Assembly (NCBI RefSeq): GCF_048323675.1
Contig: NZ_JBLWFK010000003.1
Span: 248,001 to 312,000 of the forward strand
Reading direction: 5' to 3'
Length of the DNA stretch: 64,000 nucleotides
DNA from: Mangrovimicrobium sp048323675
GTDB lineage: Bacteria > Pseudomonadota > Gammaproteobacteria > Pseudomonadales > Halieaceae
The notes beneath the pieces are model-generated. The model ran no database searches. It was given only the letters and a program-made list of their open reading frames with translations, and was not told the DNA's origin. The position numbers and the translations under genes were made by a program. This document shows positions 26,229 to 34,497 of the stretch, piece by piece. Positions within the stretch are counted from its first letter, which is position 1, and each line of letters starts with the position of its first letter.

Positions 26229-26900
26229 TCAGGATTTGCCGTCGGCGTCGGCGGAGTAACGGTCCACCAGTTCCGGGTAATGCTCTTTGTTGAGACTGCC
26301 GAACAGAGTGAGCCTGTTCATCTCCTCGACAAAGCGCGCCTGCATTTTTTTCTGCGACCTGCCGCCCTTGGTGTGGGCGCCGACCCAGATCGGCCACAGC
26401 AGCGCGCTGGACAAGCTGATGAACGCGAATACCTCGACATCCATATCTTTGCGGCCGTAGCCGCTGTTGACGAACTCGCCGAGTTCGCGGACATACTTTT
26501 TCCAGAAACGGTCGGTCACCACGCCCTGGGTCGACATCACGTCGAACAGCCAGGCGCGGCTGAGTTCCGGGTTTTCCATGGCGAAATTGCACAGGCGCTC
26601 CAGCGCCACGTCGGGCGGCAATGCCTTGCCCATGTCGGGCGTATTCGACAGGTCCCCGTAGAATTCCTCGTAGATTCGCTCGCTCACCCAACTGGCGGTG
26701 GCGTGGGCGAGATCCTCGCGGGTGGGAAAGTGCTGGTAGGCGGTCCCGCGGTTTACCCCGGCGCGACGCGCCACCTCGGTGACGCTCAGGCTCTCCGGGC
26801 CGTCCTTCGCCAGCACTTCCAGCGCCGCCTGCAGAATCTCCCGGCGTGTCGATTCCGGGTTGGTGTTGTTGCGTCGCTTGGTGGATTGTCCCTGCGCCAT
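26229..26900 (-). CDS. TetR-family regulator (first of three related)
   Basis: This 223-residue regulator has the N-terminal helix-turn-helix SVTEVARRAGVNRGTAYQHF after ATREILQ-like helix one. The ligand domain shares LLWPIWVGAHTKGG with the two TetR proteins at 28769 and 29564 (LWPVW...A), so the three are paralogues. I start at the ATG at 26900 with AGGGGAA before it; upstream in-frame codons run into the divergent SDR. It faces the SDR at 27087 and probably represses it and itself; an AT-rich palindrome lies between. Confidence 0.92.
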   Translation of the reverse strand: MAQGQSTKRRNNTNPESTRREILQAALEVLAKDGPESLSVTEVARRAGVNRGTAYQHFPTREDLAHATASWVSERIYEEFYGDLSNTPDMGKALPPDVALERLCNFAMENPELSRAWLFDVMSTQGVVTDRFWKKYVRELGEFVNSGYGRKDMDVEVFAFISLSSALLWPIWVGAHTKGGRSQKKMQARFVEEMNRLTLFGSLNKEHYPELVDRYSADADGKS

Positions 26901-26924
26901 GTCATTTTCCCCTGGAGTTATGCG

Positions 26925-26939
26925 ATAAACATACATGTT
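26925..26939. promoter_or_regulatory. Possible TetR operator
   Basis: AACAT-AC-ATGTT at 26928-26939 is a perfect palindrome 28 bases from the TetR start. On the minus strand the 15 bases from 26939 match 12 of 15 bases at 30419-30433, in front of another TetR/SDR pair; the common core is ATGTTTAT. A shared operator is inference. Confidence 0.4.
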
Positions 26940-27086
26940 GATCAGTACTCTCGCAACTGCGCGAAGCGGCGAGCCGCCGGCCATTGAACGCCCCGGGGAA
27001 ATCCAGTAGCGTGCAGGGAACCGCGCGGCCCGACCAGCGCCGCCAGCGACAAGCCTGCAACCCATAATTCGAAACGAGGTATACGC

Positions 27087-27833
27087 ATGTCTCTCAAGGG
27101 AAAAACCGCCGTAGTCACCGGTGGCGGCAGTGGCATCGGCCGCGCCATCAGCCTGCAACTCGCCCGCGACGGCGCCGCCGTCGCCGTCTGGGACCTCAAC
27201 CCGGAGGGCGCTGCAGAGACGGTCGCGCTGATCGAGGCGGCGGGGGGTACCGCCCTCGCCTGCCCTGGCGACGCGGCCAGTGCGGCAGGCATTGCCCGCA
27301 GTGCGGCGCTCACCCGGGAAACCCTCGGCCCGATCACCATCCTGGTCAATAACGCCGGCATCACCGGATTCACGCCCTTCCTGGAAATCAGCGAGGACCA
27401 CTGGGACCGGATGATGGCGATCAACCTGAAAGGCCCCTTCCTGTGCTGCCAGCAGGTGATTCCGGACATGCTCGCGGCGGGCTGGGGCCGCATCGTCAAC
27501 ATTTCCTCATCCTCGGCGCAGACCGGGGCCAACGTGATGGCCCACTACTCCGCTTCCAAGGGTGGCGTGGTTACGCTGACCAAGTCACTGGCGCTGGAAT
27601 TCGCGACGAAGGGCATCACCGTGAACAACATCCCGCCGGGTTTCGTCGACACGCCCATGCTGCGCGCGTCCCCGGTTGACGTGGAAGCGGAGGCCGCCTC
27701 GGTCAAGTCGCCGATGCACCGGCCGGGACGCCCGGAGGACATCGCCGCCGCCTGCTCATTCCTGGTGTCGGAGGCGGCGGGCTATATCACCGGCCACACG
27801 CTGGGCGTCAACGGTGGCCGAGTCATGCCCTGA
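27087..27833 (+). CDS. Short-chain dehydrogenase/reductase
   Basis: This 248-residue classical SDR has TGGGSGIGRA, NNAGITG and the YSASK active site. The WDLNPEGA segment after strand two favours NAD(H). The ending SEAAGYITGHTLGVNGGRV matches FabG/HSD-type enzymes. CGAGG lies seven bases before the ATG. It is divergent from a TetR gene and convergent with the next SDR, whose stop is 29 bases away. Its function as a hydroxyacyl or ring-alcohol dehydrogenase is assumed from family. Confidence 0.92.
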   Translation: MSLKGKTAVVTGGGSGIGRAISLQLARDGAAVAVWDLNPEGAAETVALIEAAGGTALACPGDAASAAGIARSAALTRETLGPITILVNNAGITGFTPFLEISEDHWDRMMAINLKGPFLCCQQVIPDMLAAGWGRIVNISSSSAQTGANVMAHYSASKGGVVTLTKSLALEFATKGITVNNIPPGFVDTPMLRASPVDVEAEAASVKSPMHRPGRPEDIAAACSFLVSEAAGYITGHTLGVNGGRVMP

Positions 27834-27862
27834 CAGGCGCGGAAAGCATGGCTGTAACAGGC

Positions 27863-28624
27863 TCAGCCGGCGGTGATGCCGTTGTCGAGGTTGATACAGG
27901 CACCGTGGTAGCCGCGGGCGGCGTCGGTGGCGAGGAACGCGACCATTGCCGCCACGTCCTCGATTTCCACCAGTCCGCGCAGGGGTACGATGCGCGACAA
28001 TAGCGATGAGTCCGCGTCCTGGAGGTCGGCCAGGCCGGCGGCCAGCGCGGTCATCATGCCGCCCGGCGCCACCGCGTTGATACGGATGGTCCGGTGCATG
28101 TACTCCATGGCAAGGGAACGGGTCATGTGGGTCAGGCCGGCCTTGGTGCTCGAGTAGGCCGCGAGATAGGCCTGGCCCATGAACGCCGCACAGGAGGTAA
28201 CGTTGACCACCGCGCCGTGGGTTTCCAGCAGATGCGGTATCGCGGCGCGGATCAGCTTGAACGGCGCGGTGAGGTTGACCGCCATCGTGGTCTCCCATTC
28301 GCGGTCGGTCATCTCGGTGGCGTGCCGCGGGAAGAAGACAGCCGCGACGTTGCACAGGGCGTCGAGGCGACCGAACTCCGCCACTGCGGCGGCCACTGCC
28401 GGCCCGCAGTTGTCGGTCGCGGCGAGATCGACGACCTGCACCTGCGCAGCAACCCCCAGCGCCCGCACTTCCGCCGCGACTGACTGCAGGGCTTCCCCAT
28501 TGATATCCAGCAGGCTGATATCCGCACCCGCGCGCGCGAGACTGAGGGCGGTAGCGCGTCCCAGGCCTGCGGCAGCACCGGTTACCAGCGCGGTTTTGCC
28601 GCGCATGTCGGATGGTTTGAGCAT
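27863..28624 (-). CDS. Short-chain dehydrogenase/reductase
   Basis: This 253-residue classical SDR has TGAAAGLGRATALSLARAG as its nucleotide-binding loop, LLDINGEA pointing to NAD(H), CNVAAVF in place of the usual NNAG, and YSSTK as the active site. The NNAG replacement is unusual but the catalytic Ser-Tyr-Lys set is intact (CAAF strand, YSSTK). The ending AARGYHGACINLDNGITAG is standard. It lies 144 bases downstream of a TetR gene on the same strand. Confidence 0.9.
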   Translation of the reverse strand: MLKPSDMRGKTALVTGAAAGLGRATALSLARAGADISLLDINGEALQSVAAEVRALGVAAQVQVVDLAATDNCGPAVAAAVAEFGRLDALCNVAAVFFPRHATEMTDREWETTMAVNLTAPFKLIRAAIPHLLETHGAVVNVTSCAAFMGQAYLAAYSSTKAGLTHMTRSLAMEYMHRTIRINAVAPGGMMTALAAGLADLQDADSSLLSRIVPLRGLVEIEDVAAMVAFLATDAARGYHGACINLDNGITAG

Positions 28625-28768
28625 CTCTTGTTATCCTCTTGAGTGAATGAGCCGAAAGTGAGTCGAACCAGTTCCAGCGCCAAAGATCACGCGGTAGGGC
28701 GATTCACCACCAGCCTGTGGACCTGGTAGCAACCGGTATTTTTATTCGGCGCCGATCGCGGTATCGGC

Positions 28769-29497
28769 CTATGCCGGCTGGCTATCGGCTAACGGGACGC
28801 TTTCACCAGCGGTAATCCTGTCGAGCAATGTCCCGTCTTCCAGCAGTCTCTCCAGGTGCGGGAATGCCTCGGCGCGCATCACGCCGTGCAGCATGAGGCG
28901 CAGGACTTCCCGGCGCATGCGCCCGGCCATAGCGAGGCGATCCTGCTTGTTGTGGGCCCGCGCGCGCACCCACACAGGCCAGAGGAAATAGCCCGCGAGG
29001 ATCAACACCGACAGGGCTTCGGCATCGATGCCGTCCTCGCTGACCTCGCTGTCGGCAAGGCCCTGGCTGGCTGCGACGAAACGCTGGAAAAATACATCTT
29101 CGCCGGGATCGTCCGCGGCGAGAATCTCGAACAGCCAGATGCGGCCGAGGTCGGGGTTCTCCACGGCGAAATCGACCAGGCCGGAGATCACCTCGTAAAT
29201 CGGTCGCTGGTTGGAATCGCTGGGGTAACCCGCCGGGTCGATAGAGCCAAACACCCTGGTGAGGAGGTGTTCGCTCACCGACTGCACCGTCGCCTTGATC
29301 AGTTCTTCGCGGGTTTCAAAGTGCTGGTACGCAGTGCCGCGGTTGACCCCGGCGACGTGCGCCACCTTGCTCAGGCTGAGGCCATCGGGGCCGTCGGAGG
29401 CCAGCACCTTGCGTGCAGCGGCGAGTATTGCTTCCCGGGTGGCTTCCGGGTTGCGCGGCCGGCGCGTACTGCCCGGGGCTGGGGACCTTTCCGCCAT
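28769..29497 (-). CDS. TetR-family regulator (second of three related)
   Basis: This 242-residue regulator has the DNA-binding part NPEATREAILAAARKVLASDG and LSKVAHVAGVNRGTAYQHFETREEL, and the ligand domain contains FLWPVWVRARAHNK, shared with the two other TetR proteins here. I chose the ATG at 29497; an ATG four codons earlier is also possible and neither has a strong ribosome site. It lies 66 bases downstream of the third TetR gene in the same direction, so the two may be co-transcribed. Confidence 0.9.
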   Translation of the reverse strand: MAERSPAPGSTRRPRNPEATREAILAAARKVLASDGPDGLSLSKVAHVAGVNRGTAYQHFETREELIKATVQSVSEHLLTRVFGSIDPAGYPSDSNQRPIYEVISGLVDFAVENPDLGRIWLFEILAADDPGEDVFFQRFVAASQGLADSEVSEDGIDAEALSVLILAGYFLWPVWVRARAHNKQDRLAMAGRMRREVLRLMLHGVMRAEAFPHLERLLEDGTLLDRITAGESVPLADSQPA

Positions 29498-29563
29498 AAT
29501 GAACACCATTGTCGTCTATTAGGCGATTGTGTGCCGCGCATGGCAGCCTGTCAACCGCAGCGC

Positions 29564-30262
29564 TCAGTTGCGCGGAAACTTGTCCCGCAGGTAGGACTGC
29601 AGCAGGGCGTGGCTGTCGGCGTGGATGACGCCGTGCATGTTCAGGCGCAGGATCTCGCTGGCAAAGCGCCGCGCCATCTGCGTGCGCGCCCGCTTGCCCC
29701 TGGCGTGGGCGCCAACCCAAACCGGCCAGAGGAAAAACCCGGACAGCATCAACACGCTGATCACCTCGACATCGATATCCGGTTCCGCCGCGTCGCCCTC
29801 GATCAACTCCTGCAGGGACAGTTCAAAACGCTGGAAGAAAACGTCCTCCCGGGGGTTATCGCGGGAGAGCAGGTCGAACAGCCAGATGCGGCCGATCTCC
29901 GGGTTATCGATGGCGAAATCCGCAAGCTGCAGGTTGAACTCGGCCATGCTGCTGATGACATTGGTCAGACGCTGGCCGCGGGTCGCCGCAGGCGTACGCC
30001 GCGCCTCCTCCGCCGCCGTGGGGAAAACCGCTTTTAGCAACTGGCTGCTCACCCAGTCCAGCGTGGCGCGCACCAGGTCCTCGCGCTGCTCGAAATACTG
30101 GTAGGCGGTGCCGCGATTGATGCCGGCCAGTTTCGCCACAGCGGAGACACTGAGCCCTTCCTGGCCGTCCTGGGCAAGAATGGTTTTCGCGGCCTCGAGG
30201 ATCGCCGCCCGGGTTTTTTGCGGGTTGCGGCGCCGCTTGGGCCGTGGAATTTCGCGAGGCAT
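29564..30262 (-). CDS. TetR-family regulator (third of three related)
   Basis: This 232-residue regulator has helix-turn-helix SVSAVAKLAGINRGTAYQYF and the ligand-domain segment FLWPVWVGAHARGKRARTQMARRF, close to its two paralogues. AGGGGAA precedes the ATG. It is divergent from the SDR at 30473 with 210 bases between, where an ATGTTTAT core (30426-30433) recalls the site at 26925. It probably controls that SDR. Confidence 0.92.
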   Translation of the reverse strand: MPREIPRPKRRRNPQKTRAAILEAAKTILAQDGQEGLSVSAVAKLAGINRGTAYQYFEQREDLVRATLDWVSSQLLKAVFPTAAEEARRTPAATRGQRLTNVISSMAEFNLQLADFAIDNPEIGRIWLFDLLSRDNPREDVFFQRFELSLQELIEGDAAEPDIDVEVISVLMLSGFFLWPVWVGAHARGKRARTQMARRFASEILRLNMHGVIHADSHALLQSYLRDKFPRN

Positions 30263-30472
30263 GCACTGTTCCCCTGGTAGGTGCCTGACTGTCGGTGCAG
30301 GGTTTCTTATTGGTTACGGCGCGTTATATCAGCTGGCGATTGCAAGCGCCAACCCCGGCCTGCAGTGGATATCCATCGGGATGCCGGCACTCCCGTATCA
30401 CGGCGTCGGTTGCGACTCACCAAGCATGTTTATATCCTAGCGCCCTCACTCCATCCGCTAAGGAACCATACC

Positions 30473-31144
30473 ATGCTCGATAGTCACCGCATCGTCATTA
30501 CCGGCGCCGCCGGCACACTCGGCCAGGCCGCTGCCGAAAAAGCCCGCGCCTCCGGTGCCTATGTCATCGGCCTCGATATCGTCGACACCGACAGTGTCCC
30601 CAACACCGATGAGTACTACCAGCTGAACCTGATGGATCGGGACGCCACCAAAGCCCGTTTCGACACTTTCGGCAGCATCGACGCGCTGTTCAACATCGCC
30701 GGCGGTTTCACCATGGGCGACACCGCGTTTGATCCCACTTCCGAGCAATGGGACAAGCTGTTCGCCCTTAATGTGAACACCATGCGCAACGCGACCATGG
30801 CCGCGGTGCCGCTGCTGACCCGGAAGCCGAAAAGCGCGATCGTCAACATCGGCGCGATGGGTGCGCTCAAAGGTATCGGCACCATGAGTGCCTACTGCTG
30901 TTCCAAGGGCTCGGTCATGAAACTCACCGAGAGCCTCTCCGACGAGTTGCGCGAGAGCGGCGTCAACGTCAACGCGGTTCTGCCCAGCGTCATCGACACC
31001 GCGCCCAACCGGGAGAGCATGCCCGACGCGGATTTCTCCAAGTGGGTTTCCCCGGCACAGCTGGCTGAGGTGATCTGCTTCCTCGCCTCCCCCGCTGCCA
31101 GCGGCATCCACGGCGCCCTGCTGCCGGTCCGCGGCCTCTCCTGA
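30473..31144 (+). CDS. Short-chain dehydrogenase/reductase, short form
   Basis: This 223-residue SDR is shorter than its neighbours. It has TGAAGTLGQAAAEKARASG, NIAGGF instead of NNAG, and YCCSK as active site. IGLDIVDTD after strand two suggests NAD(H). It ends SGIHGALLPVRGLS, without the usual last helix. AAGGAACC precedes the ATG at 30473; earlier in-frame codons show no homology. It is similar in plan to dihydropteridine-reductase-like and other minimal SDRs; substrate unknown. Confidence 0.88.
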   Translation: MLDSHRIVITGAAGTLGQAAAEKARASGAYVIGLDIVDTDSVPNTDEYYQLNLMDRDATKARFDTFGSIDALFNIAGGFTMGDTAFDPTSEQWDKLFALNVNTMRNATMAAVPLLTRKPKSAIVNIGAMGALKGIGTMSAYCCSKGSVMKLTESLSDELRESGVNVNAVLPSVIDTAPNRESMPDADFSKWVSPAQLAEVICFLASPAASGIHGALLPVRGLS

Positions 31145-31153
31145 GCCAACCGG

Positions 31154-31450
31154 TCAGCCGCCCGACAGGGCGCCGACCACCAGGAAAGGCTCCTCCCCGG
31201 AGACCACGGCCGCCGGCAGTGGTTCGTCCGGGGAGGCATCCGACAGGTCCCGCTTGCAGGCGAAGAAACGCACATAGGCCCGACGCCTGCCGGAATGCGG
31301 ATCGCGCATGGTGCCCCGCAGCATCGGGTAGCGCGATTCGACCTCGCCCAGCAGCGCACGCTGGGTAACTTCTCCCTTCAATTCGACAAGCACCGGCCCG
31401 CTGATTTTCGCCAGCCGGTACAGCGGAGTCGGCAGCACAACCTCGATCAC
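31154..31450 (-). CDS. MoaD/ThiS-like ubiquitin-fold protein
   Basis: This 98-residue small protein has a C-terminal Gly-Gly (VVGALSGG), the mark of MoaD/ThiS sulfur carriers that are adenylated and thiocarboxylated by an E1-like enzyme. The first strands (IEVVLPTPLYRLAKISGPVLVELKG) and VESRYPMLRGTM fit the beta-grasp fold. It starts with GTG, overlapping the stop of the upstream propeller gene as GTGA. Such MoaD-like proteins next to a BNR-propeller gene occur in several bacteria with no known role. The E1-like protein at 32671 is the obvious activating partner (inference). Confidence 0.85.
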   Translation of the reverse strand: MIEVVLPTPLYRLAKISGPVLVELKGEVTQRALLGEVESRYPMLRGTMRDPHSGRRRAYVRFFACKRDLSDASPDEPLPAAVVSGEEPFLVVGALSGG

Positions 31451-32562
31451 GGCAGGTACTGCACTTCCAGCGACAGCACCGGGGGCAGGTCGCGGGCGAG
31501 GGTCTGCCAGCTGTCACCGCTGTCCGTCGAGGCGTAGACCTGGCCGCCGGTGGTCCCGAAATAGATCCCGCAGGGATCGATTGCATCCACCGTCATCGCG
31601 TCCCTGAGCACATTCACGTAACAGTGGGACTGCGGCAGGCCATTGCCCAGGGCCTCCCAGTCGTTGCCGCCGCTGCGGCTGCGGAATACCTGCAGGCGCC
31701 CGTCCACGGGGAAGCGCTGGTCGTCACCGGTGAGGGGTACCACGTAGATGGTTTCCGGTTCCTGGGCGTGCACGGCGATGGGGAAACCGAAATCGCTGGG
31801 CAGGTTGCCACTGATCCTGTACCAGTTGTCACCGGCGTCGTCGCTGCGCATGACATCCCAGTGCTTCTGCATGTAGAGCACGTCGGGCTGGGCGGGATGG
31901 GCGGCGAGGCGGTGCACACAGTGCCCCACTTCCGCATCCGGCACCGGCATCTGCGCGGAGTGCAGGCCGCGGTTGATCGGCTTCCAGGTCTCGCCGTAGT
32001 CGTCGCTGCGGAAGGCCCCTGCAGCGGAAATCGCCACCGTGATGCGGCCGGGATGGGCGGGGTTCAGCAGGATCGTGTGCAGGCACATACCGCCGGCGCC
32101 GGGCATCCAGTCGGGCCCGGTGCCATGGCCGCGCAGGCCGGGCAATTCCCGCCAGTTCTGCCCCCCGTCCTCGGACAGGAACAGGGCCGCGTCCTCGATG
32201 CCGGCGTATATTTTATCGGGGTCGTCCGGCGCCGGTTCGAGGTGCCAGACCCGCTTGAACTGCCAGGGTTTCAGGGAGCCGTCGAACCACTGGTGGGTAC
32301 CGACGTCGCCCTCGTAGTCGAAGGCATTGCCCACCGCATCCCAGGTCTTGCCGCCGTCATCAGAACGCTGGATAACCTGGCCGAACCAGTCGCTGACCTG
32401 GGAGGCGTAGATACGCTGCGGATCGGCGGGAGAGCCCGCCATATGGTAGATTTCCCAGCCTGCGAAATGCGGGCCGTCGATACGCCAGTCATTGCGATCC
32501 TCCGCGGCGGTAAGAATAAAACCGCCCTTGCGGGTACCCACCAGTAATCTCACGCCAGCCAT
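31447..32562 (-). CDS. BNR/sialidase-like beta-propeller protein
   Basis: This 371-residue protein contains repeated Asp-box-type motifs (SDDGGKTWDAV, SEDGGQNWREL, SDDYGETWKPI, SDDAGDNWYRI, STDSGDSWQTL), which form a six- or seven-bladed propeller. The N-terminus LLVGTRKGGFILTA has no signal peptide, so it is probably cytoplasmic and not a true secreted sialidase; catalytic Arg and Tyr residues of sialidases are not evident. GGGAGG precedes the ATG at 32562; an earlier frame opening would run into the divergent ThiF gene. Its coupling to the MoaD-like gene by GTGA overlap suggests the propeller is a target or scaffold of that protein. Confidence 0.88.
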   Translation of the reverse strand: MAGVRLLVGTRKGGFILTAAEDRNDWRIDGPHFAGWEIYHMAGSPADPQRIYASQVSDWFGQVIQRSDDGGKTWDAVGNAFDYEGDVGTHQWFDGSLKPWQFKRVWHLEPAPDDPDKIYAGIEDAALFLSEDGGQNWRELPGLRGHGTGPDWMPGAGGMCLHTILLNPAHPGRITVAISAAGAFRSDDYGETWKPINRGLHSAQMPVPDAEVGHCVHRLAAHPAQPDVLYMQKHWDVMRSDDAGDNWYRISGNLPSDFGFPIAVHAQEPETIYVVPLTGDDQRFPVDGRLQVFRSRSGGNDWEALGNGLPQSHCYVNVLRDAMTVDAIDPCGIYFGTTGGQVYASTDSGDSWQTLARDLPPVLSLEVQYLP

Positions 32563-32602
32563 GCCAACCTCCCAGCCGCTTCGCGGGCCTGCGCCCATCA
32601 CA

Positions 32603-32622
32603 CCGACTATAATCTTAGTCGG
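32603..32622. promoter_or_regulatory. Palindrome over the -10 region of a divergent promoter
   Basis: CCGACT and AGTCGG are perfect six-base arms around ATAATCTT. The plus-strand TATAAT at 32608-32613 falls inside it, and TATAGT reads on the other strand. It lies midway between the propeller gene (minus) and the ThiF-like gene (plus), so one regulator could control both. No good -35 was found. Confidence 0.45.
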
Positions 32623-32670
32623 GCTCACCCGCGCCGCAACTGCGCCAGAAAACCGGAGTTTGTTGTCCCC

Positions 32671-33816
32671 ATGCCTGAGCTGAACAAGGCGGAATACCTG
32701 CGCTACAGCCGTCACCTGGTCATGCCCGAGATCGGCCCCGCGGGCCAGCAGCGCCTGAAGGCCGCCCGCGTACTCTGTGTCGGTGCCGGCGGGCTGGGTT
32801 CCCCGGCGGCGCTCTACCTTGCCGCCGCTGGTATCGGGCACCTGGGCATTGCCGAGTTCGACACCCTCGACCTGAGCAACCTGCAACGGCAGGTGCTCTA
32901 CGCCAGCGACGAGGTTGGCCAGCCCAAACTTGACGCAGCATGCGCGCGTCTCGCGGCGCTCAACCCGGAAATCACCATCCAGCCCCACCCGATGCGACTC
33001 GAGGCCGACAACGTCATGGCGCTGATCGAAGGCTATGACGTGATCATCGACGGCAGCGACAACTTTGCCACCCGCTACCTGCTCAACGCCGCCTGTATCG
33101 CCGCAGGAAAACCCGACGTGCACGCCAGCGTGCTGCGTTTCGAAGGCCAGCTGACAGTGTTCGACGCACGCCAGGGCCCCTGCCTGCGCTGCCTGTTCCC
33201 CGAACCGCCGCCAGCGGAACTGGTCCCCTCCTGTTCAGAGGGCGGCGTACTGGGGGTCATACCCGGCATCCTCGGCAGCCTGCAGGCACTGGAAGCCATC
33301 AAGCTGGTGCTGGGTATCGGCGAACCCCTTATCGGCAGGCTCCTGCTGGTTGACGGCCTGGGCATGCACTTTCGCGAACTGGAACTGCGCAGGGACCCAC
33401 AATGTCCGGGCTGCGGCCCGCACAGGGAAAGCAGCGGCAGTTACGAGGTTTTCAGCGCCAGCTGGGCGGCGCACAACGGTGGTTCTGCCCAGCCCGCTGC
33501 CAGCACCATCAGCCCTGCGGCACTGGCGGTGCGGCTGGCCGGGGGAGACCCGCCGCGGGTACTCGACGTCCGCCAGGCGCAGGAGTACGCCATCGCCCAT
33601 ATCGAAGGCTCCCTGCTGCTGCCACTGGATGAACTGGAACAGGGCCTCCGGCAACTGGACCCCACTGCACACTATGTGCTCACCTGCCACCACGGCGGGC
33701 GCAGCGAACGCGCCTGGCAGCAGTTGCGGATGGCGGGCTTTGAGCGAATCAGTGTGCTGGAGGGCGGGATTGACGCCTGGGCGCTGACCGTCGACAGGGA
33801 ACTGCCCCGCTACTGA
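32671..33816 (+). CDS. ThiF/MoeB-like E1 adenylyltransferase with rhodanese domain
   Basis: This is a 381-residue two-domain protein. Residues 1-250 are an E1-like adenylyltransferase (RYSRHLVMPEIGPAGQQRL, ATP loop VGAGGLGSPAALYLAAAG, DGSDNFATRYLLN), with zinc pairs CLRC and CPGC and a candidate catalytic Cys in VPSCSEGGVLG. Residues 280-381 are a rhodanese domain with active-site Cys in TCHHGGRS. This MoeB-R/MOCS3 type activates the C-terminal glycine of MoaD/ThiS-like proteins and hands them sulfur. Its gene is divergent from, and 108 bases from, the propeller-MoaD pair, so the three likely form one system. Housekeeping MoeB is the alternative. Confidence 0.93.
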   Translation: MPELNKAEYLRYSRHLVMPEIGPAGQQRLKAARVLCVGAGGLGSPAALYLAAAGIGHLGIAEFDTLDLSNLQRQVLYASDEVGQPKLDAACARLAALNPEITIQPHPMRLEADNVMALIEGYDVIIDGSDNFATRYLLNAACIAAGKPDVHASVLRFEGQLTVFDARQGPCLRCLFPEPPPAELVPSCSEGGVLGVIPGILGSLQALEAIKLVLGIGEPLIGRLLLVDGLGMHFRELELRRDPQCPGCGPHRESSGSYEVFSASWAAHNGGSAQPAASTISPAALAVRLAGGDPPRVLDVRQAQEYAIAHIEGSLLLPLDELEQGLRQLDPTAHYVLTCHHGGRSERAWQQLRMAGFERISVLEGGIDAWALTVDRELPRY

Positions 33817-33834
33817 GCGCAATTCCCGGGGGTA

Positions 33835-34497
33835 TCAGTCGCGCTCCGCTGGCGCCCCGGATAACAGCGAATGCCCCGCAGTTTCCGCGGGCGTTTCCTC
33901 ATCGCGGCGGAACACGCCGCGCAACAGCGGGGTATCCCAGTTCTGCCAGATCCACAGCGCTATCGGCGCGATGGTCGGGATGATCAGGACGTTCAGCTGG
34001 TAGAACAGCGCGATCAGGTTGCTGTTGGGCACCAGCACCCCGGGCTGGTCCAGGAACAGGGGACCGAGGTTGACCATCAACTGCTTCAGGCAAAGGCTGA
34101 CGACACCCAGCAGGAACAGTGGATACAGCACCATGACCCCGGTGAGAAAGCTCCACAGGTACTCTTTTTTCTGGGTGGCGAAATGCAGCGCAGCATAGAA
34201 CGCGAAGGAGTAGGACAGGATGCCCGGGTTGATGGTGAAACCCAGCTGGTACTCGGACTGGGAGGGCGGAACCGGGGTGCCGTTCAACTCCCCGAAACGG
34301 GTGAGCAGCACAGTGTCGGCGCCATGAAACTGCAACTGCTCCACAATCGTCGGAAACCAGGTCTTGAGGATCAGATCGACGAGCCCCACCACCGGCATGG
34401 CCAGTGGCTGCGCCGCCACGGTCCACAGGGCGAAGCAGGGCAGGATCAGGACGAATGCGAACAGCAGGAACTGGCGCAGCGCCCGGTCAGGCTGCAT
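33835..34497 (-). CDS. Exosortase H-associated membrane protein
   Basis: This 220-residue membrane protein has about four hydrophobic segments (near residues 9-30, 105-125, 130-160 and 175-200). Its start overlaps the end of the exosortase gene by 11 bases. Proteins of this kind are found beside exosortase H and are presumed to help it sort IPTL-WG-tailed proteins at the inner membrane. Assignment rests on neighbourhood and general resemblance; no catalytic motif is visible. Confidence 0.78.
   Translation of the reverse strand: MQPDRALRQFLLFAFVLILPCFALWTVAAQPLAMPVVGLVDLILKTWFPTIVEQLQFHGADTVLLTRFGELNGTPVPPSQSEYQLGFTINPGILSYSFAFYAALHFATQKKEYLWSFLTGVMVLYPLFLLGVVSLCLKQLMVNLGPLFLDQPGVLVPNSNLIALFYQLNVLIIPTIAPIALWIWQNWDTPLLRGVFRRDEETPAETAGHSLLSGAPAERD

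Noticed and set aside
31447..32562. Propeller protein considered as a secreted sialidase
   Set aside because: There is no signal peptide and the sialidase catalytic residues are not evident; only Asp-box repeats are shared.
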